A stretch of 64,000 bases of DNA from Thermobifida halotolerans (GTDB taxonomy: Bacteria > Actinomycetota > Actinomycetes > Streptosporangiales > Streptosporangiaceae). How positions within the stretch are numbered: the first letter of the stretch is position 1; each line of letters begins with the position of its first letter. A model generated the notes under the pieces. It saw nothing but the letters and a program-made list of their open reading frames with translations, was not told where the DNA came from and searched no databases. The translations under genes were made by a program, and so were the position numbers. The stretch spans positions 2,046,001-2,110,000 of the forward strand of contig NZ_CP063196.1 of NCBI RefSeq assembly GCF_003574835.2, written 5' to 3'. This document shows positions 18,089-26,282 of this stretch, piece by piece.

Positions 18089-18131
18089 CCATAAACACGT
18101 CTTCTGGACGCGATAACAACCAGCTTTTGGA
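18089..18131 (+). promoter_or_regulatory. 43-bp shared upstream motif, copy 2 (before the NTF2-like gene)
   Basis: CCATAA, TTCTGG, GCGATAA, ACCAG and TTTTGGA occur at the same offsets as in copy 1 at 11289. CTGG and CCAG also form a 20-bp imperfect dyad in both copies. ATAA is 102 bp before the start of the NTF2-like gene. Confidence 0.5.
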
Positions 18132-18192
18132 TTTCCTCTCGGCGGAATCCGAGAATGGAGAGGAAAGGAACACCGCCTGACAGGAGGGGAAC

Positions 18193-18558
18193 GTGACGCA
18201 GCGAGAGACCGCCCGAACCCCGGAGGACCTGACCCGTCTGTTCGTGCAGCGGGCCAACGCCCGGGACGCCGAGGGCATCGCCGCGCTCTACGAGGAGGAC
18301 GCGGTGATGGCCTACCCGCCCGGTCAGGTCACCAGGGGGCGATCGGCCATCCGGAAGCTGTGGGAGGAGTTGTTCTCCTCCACCGAGGACATCGGGGAGT
18401 TCCGGCCGGAGAAGTCGCTGCCGACCCTCGTCAGCGGCGACCTCGCCCTCACTGCCACGGCCCCGCTGGACGACGCCGGCGCGCGGGCCCAGGTCGCCCG
18501 GCGCCAGCCCGAGGGGCACTGGCTGCGCGTCCTCGACCAGCCCGAGTTCCGCCAGTGA
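18193..18558 (+). CDS. NTF2/SnoaL-fold small protein (YybH-like)
   Basis: A 121-residue protein beginning with a GTG preceded by AGGAGGGGA. LTRLFVQRANARDAEGIAAL followed by YEEDAVMAYPPGQVTRGRSA is the helix-strand signature of SnoaL/DUF4440-type proteins, and the C-terminus GHWLRVLDQPEF is typical. The family includes isomerases, cyclases and small hydroxylases acting on polycyclic metabolites. It shares an upstream motif with two cluster genes, so it probably belongs to the phenazine cluster, of which it is the right-hand end. Confidence 0.82.
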   Translation: MTQRETARTPEDLTRLFVQRANARDAEGIAALYEEDAVMAYPPGQVTRGRSAIRKLWEELFSSTEDIGEFRPEKSLPTLVSGDLALTATAPLDDAGARAQVARRQPEGHWLRVLDQPEFRQ

Positions 18559-18804
18559 GCCCCGCGGACGGCCGGATCGCACCGGGCCGCGGCGCCTGAC
18601 CGCCGTGACGGGTCCGCCCGATGCGCGGATGCTGTTGGTGAACCAGGCTCGTGCTGCCGTGTCCCGCCGGGTGGGACCCGGCGGGACACGGCGCCGCCGG
18701 AGGGCGGACGCGGGTGCGGGCACGGGGTATGCCGGTGAGCCGGATACCGGTGCGGACGGGGTTGACCGCGGCAGCGGTGGGTGGGTGCTGCAGGCTGGTC
18801 CTGG

Positions 18805-19242
18805 TCAGGCCGCGGCAGCAAGGCCTGCGTAGGCCATGAGCTGGGAGGCTGGGGAGGCGGCGGCGTATCCGGAGTCGCCCCAGTGCCCGTCGGGCGGCAG
18901 AGCGGCCGGCCGGGCCGGAGTGGACGGCGGCGGCCATGCGGTCGTCGAAGATCGAGGCCTGGGTGGTGGCGACGCCGGTGACCGGATTCGGGGCATCCGG
19001 TCCACGGGGCCCGGTGAGGCGGACCCTGGCACCGGACCAGGGCAGACCGCGTTCGACGCCGCTACGGGGACGGCATCGGCGGCTTCGTCCAGCAGAGATT
19101 TCCACTCCTCCCCGGCACTGTTCCAGCAGATATTGTCCAGATCTTCCGAATCACCAAGGAAGTTTTTCTGTTCGGGGAGACTACGGTTCCGGGTGACGCA
19201 GAAGAAGGCTCCATCGGCGAGTTCCGGAGAGACACCCGACAT
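18805..19242 (-). CDS. Hypothetical protein, possibly partial
   Basis: An open frame of about 145 residues from ATG 19242. The first 60 residues (MSGVSPELADGAFFCVTRNR, then GDSEDLDNICWNSAGEEWKS) are acidic, contain many aromatic residues and use AT-richer codons than the neighbours, so they look like real coding sequence. The remainder is Pro/Ser/Arg-rich and resembles out-of-frame high-GC translation, so the true 3' end may be lost near 19060. The frame also continues upstream with a Glu-rich stretch to the dispersed repeat at 19265. No family recognised. Confidence 0.35.
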   Translation of the reverse strand: MSGVSPELADGAFFCVTRNRSLPEQKNFLGDSEDLDNICWNSAGEEWKSLLDEAADAVPVAASNAVCPGPVPGSASPGPVDRMPRIRSPASPPPRPRSSTTAWPPPSTPARPAALPPDGHWGDSGYAAASPASQLMAYAGLAAAA

Positions 19243-19264
19243 GGCATAGTCGGCGTCCTCTTCC

Positions 19265-19360
19265 TGCTCGTGCTCATCGAGGTTTGATGGTCGGATTCCG
19301 CGGCGGACACGGCTCCGCCGCCACTCCTGGCAAGGTCGAGGCATTCCACCCCGGCCGTCC
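19265..19360 (+). repeat. Dispersed repeat, copy 1
   Basis: Shares with copies at 23339 and 27487 the ordered blocks TGATGGTCGGATTCCGCGG-like start, GAGGCATTCCACCCCGGC and GTCCCCAC. The right-hand 45 bp agree best, especially with copy 3. The repeat lies in sequence that codes for nothing recognisable. Confidence 0.45.
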
Positions 19361-19401
19361 TCGGTCAGTCCCCACGAATACCTCCGCGTAGTGAGGTTCT
19401 C

Positions 19402-19919
19402 TCAACGAAACGGGCCGGGCGGTGGGGCGGGGGCGTTCCCCTGTGAGTGTGGACACCTGGTGGTCAGGCGGCGAGTTCCGGACCAACCGCTCGCTGTTCG
19501 TGGACGAGCGGGCTGGGCCGCCCGTTCGCTGAGTGCCGCCGTCAGGTGCTGTACCGGCCGATCCAGGCGGACACCGCCAACCGGGCCGCCCGAGCGGTCG
19601 GCCACCGCGTTGTCCGCGCTGGAGCCCACGGCCCCCATCGACTGGACCACCCCCAGCCCTTCGCACACCGCGGCGCACTCCCTGGAGGTGCAGGGCGCCG
19701 TGGTCGGAGTGGAACAGCGCCCCGGACGAACACCCGCGCTCGGCGCCGGCCGCGCGCAGGGCATCGACCACCAGCGAGGTGCGCATGTGGTCGGCGATGG
19801 ACCAGCCCACCAGGCGGCGCGAGTACAGGCCGGTCACCGTGGCCAGACACAGCAACCGGCCGTCCTTCCACGGGCAGGTAGGCGATGTCACCGACACAGC
19901 GGGTGCTGGTCTCCTCCAA
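19402..19919 (-). pseudogene. IS3-family transposase (OrfB integrase domain) remnant
   Basis: Pieces of an rve integrase domain appear in three frames on the minus strand. RCVGDIAYLPVEG comes first (near 19890), then LATVTGLYSRRLVGWSIADH and MRTSLVVDALRAAGAERG, then AVCEGLGVVQSMGAVGSSAD near 19650. At least two frameshifts and missing ends make it non-functional. The ordered pieces correspond to the catalytic DDE region of IS3 transposases; no terminal repeats were found. Confidence 0.7.
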
Positions 19920-20285
19920 CTTGGCCGCTCAAGGACAGATCCCCGTCTTCTGCCGTATTGCATGCGGGATCCCGGTGTCAGGCTACGCACCGGCGCATCG
20001 AGATCACTGGAGAAGAGTTCCGCCCCGGCGACGAGCTGGCAGCCCTGTCGTGTGGCGGCCTTCGGGACATGTTGCGCACAAGGAGAAATCAAGTCCAGAA
20101 CATGCACGAAGTGCTTCCCGCGCACGAGAGCTCGGACGCTTCGTCTGGCCGACAAGCAAACCGGCAGCAAGACAGTCATGGGCGCAGTTCCCTTTCCAGG
20201 AAGATGTTCTTCTGGTAGCTTGCCCGGGCTTGTCTTCCTGTCTTTCCTGGCCAGGCCAGTGACGTCCCCCTGACGGAGAGTCTTC

Positions 20286-21959
20286 GTGTCCGATCCTGGA
20301 CCTGTTGATCTGTCGCTGATCACCCGCGGACCGGTCCCGCCGGACGTGGCACCGCGCGAACCGGAAGACCCCCAGCGGGTGGGGCCCTACCGGATCCTGG
20401 GACGGCTGGGCTCGGGCGGCATGGGCGTGGTCTTCGCCGCCACGAACGGCGACGGCACGTGTGTGGCGGTCAAACTCATCCACGCCGAACACGCCACCGA
20501 CACCGACTTTCGCGCCCGCTTCACCCGCGAGGTGGAGTTGATGCGCCGCGTGGCAGGAGTGTGCGCGGTCGCGGTACTGGACGCCGACACCGGTGCGCGC
20601 CGCCCCTGGCTGGCCACCCCCTACGTGGCCGGACCCACCCTGCGCGACCACATCCGCGCCCACGGCCCCCTCACCGGCGGTATGCTCACCGGTTTCGCCG
20701 CCGGCGTGGCCGAGGCCCTGGCCGCCATCCACCGCGCCGGAATCGTGCACCGCGACCTCAAACCCGCCAACGTCCTCCTCTCCCCCCAGGGGCCGCAGGT
20801 GCTGGACTTCGGTATCGCGCGGGCCGCCGACGAAAGCGGCCTGACCCGCACCGGCGGACTCGTCGGCTCCCCTGGCTGGATCAGCCCCGAACAGTACCGG
20901 GGCCAGGCCGCGGGCCCACCCGCCGACGTCTTCGCCTGGGGCGCCCTGGTCGCCTACGCCGCCACCGGACGCCCCCCGTTCGGCACCGGCGCCGTCGACG
21001 TGCTGGCCTTCCGCGTCCTACAAGCTCCACCCGACCTCGCCGGAATCGGCGAACCACTGCACGGCCTGCTCCTGGCCGCCATGAACAAAACCCCCGAACA
21101 CCGCCCCAGCGCCGAACAGTTACTGGCCGCGCTCACCACACCCTGGCAGAACCAGCACACCCCACCCCACCCCGAGGACGGCACCCAGGTCCTGACCCGC
21201 CTACTACACCACGAGTGGACCACCCCCGCACCGGCCCGTTCTCGGCCTGTCCCACACCAGCACCCCGCCTCCCGGCCACGCCGGGAACCCCTCCTGACCC
21301 CCGGCGTCATCGCCACCGGACTCGCCCTGCTCCTTTTCGCACTCGCCGCGGGAACCGGCGCCGGACTACTGATGCGAGAACACGACACCGACCAGGCACA
21401 GGAACCCGGCACACGTCCCACAGCAGAGACGGTCACGGCCACAGGGGAACCGACGCGGGCGGCCGAGGACACCTCGGTCGAACCGCTCGCGGAGGAGGAG
21501 GCTTCCGCGCCGCCCACCACGGACCCGGCGGGATTCACCGTCCTGGTGCCGCGGGACTGGACCCGCGAGGTCGAGCAGAACAGCGTCTTCTACCGGTCAC
21601 CCGACGGCGACAGCTACCTTCAGGTGGACTTCACCCCGCACACCACCGACGACGAGTACCGGCACGTGATCGAACTGGAGGAGAACGCGCTGCGAGCCGG
21701 CAATCTGACCGGTTACGAGCGGGTCCGGGTCGAGGACGTCACGTTCGGGACCGACTATCTGTCCGCGGCCGAGTGGGAGTTCACCTGGGTACGTGGCGGC
21801 CAGCAGCGTCGCTTCCTGAGCCGCAACATCGCGGTGACGCACGGCAGGCACGTCACGGTCGCCTGGGCCGCCCCGACCGCCGTCTGGGCCGACCAGACAC
21901 GGGAGCGCGAGGCCGCGCTGGCCTCCTTCACCCCCCTGGCCTCCTTCGACCCGCCGTGA
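20286..21959 (+). CDS. Transmembrane Ser/Thr protein kinase (PknB-type) with extracellular domain
   Basis: A 557-residue protein. The N-terminal kinase (about residues 30-280) has the P-loop LGRLGSGGMGVVFAA, catalytic loop IVHRDLKPANVLL, DFGIA and the activation/APE region GSPGWISPEQYRG. After a Pro-rich juxtamembrane stretch there is one transmembrane helix near 340-363 (VIATGLALLLFALAAGTGAG). A Thr/Glu-rich linker follows, and then an extracellular C-terminal domain of about 130 residues (FTVLVPRDWTREVEQNSVFY). The start is the GTG at 20286 after GGAGAG. A signalling role in the membrane is known for the family; ligand and substrates are unknown. Confidence 0.9.
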   Translation: MSDPGPVDLSLITRGPVPPDVAPREPEDPQRVGPYRILGRLGSGGMGVVFAATNGDGTCVAVKLIHAEHATDTDFRARFTREVELMRRVAGVCAVAVLDADTGARRPWLATPYVAGPTLRDHIRAHGPLTGGMLTGFAAGVAEALAAIHRAGIVHRDLKPANVLLSPQGPQVLDFGIARAADESGLTRTGGLVGSPGWISPEQYRGQAAGPPADVFAWGALVAYAATGRPPFGTGAVDVLAFRVLQAPPDLAGIGEPLHGLLLAAMNKTPEHRPSAEQLLAALTTPWQNQHTPPHPEDGTQVLTRLLHHEWTTPAPARSRPVPHQHPASRPRREPLLTPGVIATGLALLLFALAAGTGAGLLMREHDTDQAQEPGTRPTAETVTATGEPTRAAEDTSVEPLAEEEASAPPTTDPAGFTVLVPRDWTREVEQNSVFYRSPDGDSYLQVDFTPHTTDDEYRHVIELEENALRAGNLTGYERVRVEDVTFGTDYLSAAEWEFTWVRGGQQRRFLSRNIAVTHGRHVTVAWAAPTAVWADQTREREAALASFTPLASFDPP

Positions 21960-22292
21960 CGCGGAAGCGGCCCGGGCGGCGGGCTCACCGCGGAAGAAAC
22001 CGAGGTTCACCCCGGCGGCGGTGGCCGCTGTTGGCCCCTCCTCGAACCGTCTGACGAAACCGGCCGCTTCCGGCGCGAGGTTGTGCCGCTCGATGATCGA
22101 TGGCTTCTCCACCGTTCCGCGGTCGCCGTGCTCTTCGCCGGGGACATCGGGTACACGTGGCCGTTGCCGTCTCAGCGGGGATGCCGAGTCCCGGAGTTTG
22201 CCGCTCGGCGGCCGCGTACTACAGGATCGGCGGGAATGCGTTCACCGTCGTCTCCGGGGGTCTCCGGGCGACCGGGAAGACAAGGACCCGTC
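21960..22292. other. Intergenic stretch
   Basis: No gene supported. An open frame reads through on both strands, but composition changes little and no motif is recognised. It probably contains the promoter of the next gene. Confidence 0.3.
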
Positions 22293-22793
22293 TTGACCGA
22301 AGAACACGCGGAGGGCCTGGTCACGCTGCGGGAGTGGGCCGAGCGGTGCGGCTACAGCTACAACTACGTGCTCAACATCATGCCCCGCCACTATCCCGAC
22401 TTCCCCGAACCGCGGGTGCGCCGGAAGGGGGATGTCGGCAGGGGCGGAGGTTCGGGCAACAACCTGTACGACCCGGCCGAGTTGGAGAAGTTCCGGCCCC
22501 GCCGCCCCGACCCGGTGGAACTGCCCGATGAGGACCTGGTCAAGCGGGTGACCCTGAACGGCTTCGCCGCGCTGCTCGGCGTCCCCAGCAGCAGCCTCAC
22601 CCAGATCAAGGACGACCGCCCGGACACGCTGCCGCCCACCGTCGACGGCCAGCGCCAGTGGTACCGGGGAGCGCGCTACCACGTGCGCGACCTGCTGCTG
22701 ATGTGGAACAGCCGCCCGGGTCGCGGGCGTGGCTCGGACAAGCGCCGCTCGCCCCTTCCCTGGCAGCGGGCGGACGCCGACTCCGACCGCTGA
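22293..22793 (+). CDS. Putative DNA-binding protein with two MerR/excisionase-like winged-helix segments
   Basis: About 166 residues from a TTG at 22293 (AAGGA 6 nt upstream). An earlier in-frame ATG at 22083 is possible but the added segment looks non-coding. LVTLREWAERCGYSYNYVLN followed by the FPEPRVRRKGD turn resembles the HTH and wing of excisionase-like proteins. A second copy-like unit starts at VTLNGFAALLGVPSSSLTQI. The C-terminus is basic (GRGRGSDKRRS). It faces the small gene at 22858 tail to tail. Function unknown; a regulatory or element-maintenance role is possible. Confidence 0.6.
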   Translation: MTEEHAEGLVTLREWAERCGYSYNYVLNIMPRHYPDFPEPRVRRKGDVGRGGGSGNNLYDPAELEKFRPRRPDPVELPDEDLVKRVTLNGFAALLGVPSSSLTQIKDDRPDTLPPTVDGQRQWYRGARYHVRDLLLMWNSRPGRGRGSDKRRSPLPWQRADADSDR

Positions 22794-22857
22794 GGGTCCG
22801 GCCCGACAAGTGCCGTGTCCGGTGACGCCCGCCGTACGGGACCAAAACCGTCGGCAT

Positions 22858-23148
22858 TCACCGGGCGGCGAGCCTCGCCTCCTCGGTCAACCGCGTGAAC
22901 TCGGCGCGGACCCGAGCGACCTGCTCGGTGTCTGTGGGATCGAGGGCCTCGCGACGGCGGACACACTCCCGACGGTCCCGGCGAGCCTGTTCGACCACCC
23001 GAGGATCAGGGGTGTCCTTGGTGTTCTCGTGGGCGATCAGGGCGCTGTAGGCGCCCATCGCGGCGCTGATCGCCTCCAGCGCGGCCTCGTACTTTCCGGC
23101 CTCGACGCCGGACCATGATCGCCGTTCTCGAGGCGAAGTGCTGTCCAT
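22858..23148 (-). CDS. Small helical conserved-looking hypothetical protein
   Basis: A 96-residue, highly charged and probably all-helical protein (YEAALEAISAAMGAYSALIA near the N-terminus, then EQARRDRRECVRRREALDP). No enzymatic motif is visible. Codon use matches the genome. It converges with the HTH protein at 22293. No function assigned. Confidence 0.6.
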   Translation of the reverse strand: MDSTSPRERRSWSGVEAGKYEAALEAISAAMGAYSALIAHENTKDTPDPRVVEQARRDRRECVRRREALDPTDTEQVARVRAEFTRLTEEARLAAR

Positions 23149-23338
23149 TCCTACCTGCCTTCCAGAAGTGGTGAAGAGGGACAGAAACCGCGCCGCGGAA
23201 CAACACTTGGCCGACCCGCTGTCTTTTTGTGGGCTCGATGCGGGCCCCGGTGGGTCTCCCCTTTTCCAGGGTCGCGAACCACCGTTCCAGGGACGTTTCG
23301 CACCGAACCAGCAGAATGCGTCGGCTCCCTCTCACCGA
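23149..23338. other. Intergenic stretch before the second dispersed repeat
   Basis: The minus strand keeps an open frame with LVRCETSLERWFATLEKG, which has protein-like composition, but no start or family could be assigned. It may be the remnant of a lost gene. Confidence 0.25.
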
Positions 23339-23430
23339 GGTGTGAGTGTTCGGTTCTGCGGTGGGCACGGGGGTCTTTACGGAGACCCCGGGGAGGGGTG
23401 AGGCATTCCGTACCGGCCGTCCGGGGCGGG
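23339..23430 (+). repeat. Dispersed repeat, copy 2
   Basis: TGAGTGTTCGGTTCTGCGG, then GGTCTTTACGGAGA, GAGGCATTCCG and GGGCCCCACG occur in the same order as in copy 3 on the opposite strand. The two align over about 100 bp at roughly 80 percent identity by eye. Confidence 0.5.
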
Positions 23431-23559
23431 CCCCACGCCCTGGCGCCGAGTCCGGACACGGCCCGCCCACCCGCATCCTTGGAGACGGTCCCGCGCCACA
23501 GGGCACCATCCCCCTGGGGTGGCCGGTGTTCCTTCGGCTGATCCACTCGCAGGGCGCGG

Positions 23560-23790
23560 AAGAGGCGACGGCGTCGGAGGCGGTCACCCCGGTGGCGCTC
23601 CACCGTTCGCACAGGCTGCCTTGGCCGATTCCGCAGGAATGGCACTCCCGGCAGAACAGCGGCGGGGCGACCGCCACGCGCTCACCCACGGCGGGCTCGG
23701 TCACCGCGGCACCGACCGCGGCGTCGGCGCGGGCCAGGCCGACCACCCTGTGGCCCGCCTGGCGCGGTTCGAGGGGCGGCGGAGCCGGGT
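23560..23790 (-). pseudogene. Zinc-type alcohol dehydrogenase fragment
   Basis: The minus strand contains GHRVVGLARADAAVG, then VTEPAVGERVAVAPPLFCRE and CHSCGIGQGSLCERWSATGV. This is the GD/ERVAV strand and the cysteine-rich structural-zinc loop of medium-chain alcohol/butanediol dehydrogenases. Only about 75 residues of the N-terminal domain are preserved. The sequence around it lacks the catalytic and nucleotide-binding domains, so it is a relic. Confidence 0.6.
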
Positions 23791-23873
23791 TCAGCCGGAC
23801 GCGCCGGGCGCGAGGGCGCGCACGCGATCCCCCGCGGCCGGTGGCGTGCCGCTGCCGCTCACCGGAGTCCGGG

Positions 23874-24599
23874 TCACCAGGGCAACTCCCCCTCGTCGTC
23901 GAAGAAGCCGCCGGTCGGGCCGTCGTCGGGCAGGGTCGCGAGCCGGACCGCGATCGCCGCGCCCTGCTCGGGGGTGCGCATGCCGCGGAAACCGGTGAGG
24001 TCGGTGGCGCAGTAGCCGGGGCAGGCGGCGTTGATCAGGATGTTGGTGTCGCGCAACTCCCTGGCGTACTGGACGGTGACGGCGTTGAGGAACGTCTTCG
24101 ACGGCGAGTAGGCGGCGGCGATCGGGCCTGCCTGGGCGCCGGCGGTGGTCTGCAGGGTGAGTGAGCCGACGCTGCTGGACATGTTCACGATCCGCGGCGA
24201 CGGCGAGCGGCGCAGCAGCGGCAGCATCGCGTTGGTGACGCGGATGACGCCGATCACGTTGGTCTCCATGACCGCGCGCACCGTGGCGAGGTCGACCGTG
24301 GTGGGCATCTGCGGCATGCCGCCGGGGATCCCGGCGTTGTTGACGAGCACGTCGAGGCGTCCGGCGCGCTCCTGGACCAGGTCGGCGGCGGCGGTGACGC
24401 TGGCGTCCTCGGCCACGTCGAGCGGAACGCCGAACGCGTCGGCGCCGGCCGCCCGCAGCTTCGCCACGGCGGCCTCGCGGCGCTCCTCGTTTCGGGCGCC
24501 GACCCCGACTCTCCAGCCGAGGGCGCCCAACCCGGCCGCGATCTCGTATCCGATCCCCTTGTTCGCGCCGGTCACCAGCGCGGTTGTCTGTTCGCTCAT
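23874..24599 (-). CDS. Short-chain dehydrogenase/reductase
   Basis: A 241-residue SDR starting MSEQTTALVTGANKGIGYEI. GANKGIG is the cofactor motif, LVNNAGIPG the NAG motif, NMSSSVGSL the Ser region and AAYSPSKTFLNA the Tyr-x-x-x-Lys. NAACPGYCATDL with the C-terminal FFDDEGELPW resembles carbonyl-reductase-like SDRs. It is divergent from the LysR gene at 24706 with 106 bp between them, a common arrangement in which the LysR protein controls the reductase. Confidence 0.92.
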   Translation of the reverse strand: MSEQTTALVTGANKGIGYEIAAGLGALGWRVGVGARNEERREAAVAKLRAAGADAFGVPLDVAEDASVTAAADLVQERAGRLDVLVNNAGIPGGMPQMPTTVDLATVRAVMETNVIGVIRVTNAMLPLLRRSPSPRIVNMSSSVGSLTLQTTAGAQAGPIAAAYSPSKTFLNAVTVQYARELRDTNILINAACPGYCATDLTGFRGMRTPEQGAAIAVRLATLPDDGPTGGFFDDEGELPW

Positions 24600-24705
24600 G
24601 CAGTCGATCCTGCCCGCGCCCGGCATGAGCGGGCCAACACCGATCGGGTGGGCGGCGATACCCCGCGGGTATCGATTCCGGTTGGGGGGCGGGTAGCCTT
24701 GCGCC

Positions 24706-25575
24706 GTGGAGACACGGGAATTGCGGTACTTCGTCGCCGTCGCCGAGGAACTGCACTTCGGGAGGGCCGCGCAGCGACTCGGGATCGCCCAGCCCCCGCT
24801 GTCGCGGGCGATCCGCCAACTCGAACGGCGCCTCGGTACGGCGCTGCTGGACCGCACCAGCCGCACGGTCGCCCTGACCGGGGCCGGGACGGTGCTCCTG
24901 GCCGAGGCACGCGCGGCGCTGGAAGCGGTCGAGGCCGCCGAGCGCCGCACCCGCCGCGCCGCCCTCGCCACGACCGGCCGCGCCGGCGTGGTTCTCGCCG
25001 CGAAGGCCGGCGCGCCCAGCGAACTGCTGGCGCGACTGCTCGACGCCTACGCCGCCGAACCCGACGCGGTCACCGTCGACCTGCTGCTGTGCGGGATCGG
25101 CGAGCAGGAACGGGCGCTGCGCGACGGCCGGGCCGACGTGGCCCTGCTGCACCCGCCGTTCGACACCACGGCCGGTTTCGACACCGAGGAACTCCGCACG
25201 GAGGGACAGGTCGTGGTCCTGCCGGCCGGGCATCCCCTCGCCGGTCGGCCCCATGTGCGGACAGCCGAGGTCGCCGGGCTGCCCGACCTGCCGATGCCGC
25301 GCTGGCCCGGCCACGACGGCACCTACCCGGACGGCCCCGGCCCTCGGATCCGGGAGCATGCGCAACTGCTCCAACTGGTCGCGCTCGGCCGCGCCTGCTG
25401 GATCGCGCCGGAGTCGTGCGCGGCCCGGCTGCGCGGCGACCTCGCCGCCGTGCCGGTGCTGGACGCGCCGACGGTCACGACGGTCATCGCCTGGCCGCCC
25501 CACAGCCGGTCCAGGGCCGTCGCCGGGCTCGTCCGGGCCGCGACCAGCCTCTACGCGCCCGCGGAACGACCATAG
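24706..25575 (+). CDS. LysR-family transcriptional regulator
   Basis: A 289-residue LysR protein starting at a GTG. METRELRYFVAVAEELHFGR and IAQPPLSRAIRQLERRLGTA form the N-terminal HTH. The effector domain contains DVALLHPPFD and EGQVVVLPAGHPLAGRPH. It probably controls the divergent SDR and itself from the shared 106-bp region. Confidence 0.92.
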   Translation: METRELRYFVAVAEELHFGRAAQRLGIAQPPLSRAIRQLERRLGTALLDRTSRTVALTGAGTVLLAEARAALEAVEAAERRTRRAALATTGRAGVVLAAKAGAPSELLARLLDAYAAEPDAVTVDLLLCGIGEQERALRDGRADVALLHPPFDTTAGFDTEELRTEGQVVVLPAGHPLAGRPHVRTAEVAGLPDLPMPRWPGHDGTYPDGPGPRIREHAQLLQLVALGRACWIAPESCAARLRGDLAAVPVLDAPTVTTVIAWPPHSRSRAVAGLVRAATSLYAPAERP

Positions 25576-25874
25576 GCGCCTCTTCGTGAGGCGTCCGCCG
25601 GAAAACAGCGGGGCGGGAGCGTCGTACGGGTCGAGGGCGCCCTCCCCGCTGACGGCCGGGCGTGGGGACGTGCGCGGCGGCCGGCGACCGCCCCTCGGAC
25701 CCGGCGCGGGCACACCCACCGCCCCGGGCGGCGCGCTCGCGGTCACCTTGGTGAGCGCGCCGAATCGGGAAGTCCGCCGGAAAATGTTGTGGTGGGATGT
25801 CGAGAACCCGCGCGCGGCCGCGTCCCCGGAGTGAACACGGCCACGAGGGGCCGTACCGCACCGAGGAGGACATG

Positions 25875-26282
25875 ATGGCCAAGTACCTGCTGCTCAAGCA
25901 CTACCGGGGTGCTCCGAAGCCGGTCAACGACGTTCCGATGGACCAGTGGACGCCGCAGGAGGTCGAGGCCCACATGAAGTACATGCGGGACTTCGCCGCC
26001 CGGCTCGAGGCCTCCGGCGAGTTCGTCGACGGCCAGGCGCTGTCCCCGGAGGGCACGTTCGTCCGCTACGACGGCGAGGGGCGACCGCCGGTCACCGACG
26101 GCCCGTTCGCGGAGACCAAGGACCTGATCGCCGGCTGGATGGTAATCGACGTCGAGACCCACGAGCGGGCGCTCGAACTGGCCGGTGAGCTGTCCGCGGC
26201 CCCGGGCGCGGGCGGCGAGCCGATCCACGAGTGGCTGGAGGTGCGCCCGTTCCTGTCCGCGCCCCCGACCATCGCGGAGTGA
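25875..26282 (+). CDS. YCII/DGPF-domain protein
   Basis: A 135-residue protein. MAKYLLLKHYRGAP and the diagnostic VTDGPFAETKDLIAGWMVID give the DGPF motif. The ATG at 25875 is 5 nt after GAGGAGG; the adjacent ATG at 25872 is too close. Genes of this type typically precede ECF42-type sigma factors, and here the sigma factor starts inside its stop codon (GTGA). Function in that partnership is not established in detail. Confidence 0.9.
   Translation: MAKYLLLKHYRGAPKPVNDVPMDQWTPQEVEAHMKYMRDFAARLEASGEFVDGQALSPEGTFVRYDGEGRPPVTDGPFAETKDLIAGWMVIDVETHERALELAGELSAAPGAGGEPIHEWLEVRPFLSAPPTIAE

Noticed and set aside
21597-22112. Minus-strand frame beginning MEKPSIIERHNLAPEAAGF
   Set aside because: The first 40 residues look protein-like, but the rest is antisense to the kinase C-terminus and no family was recognised.
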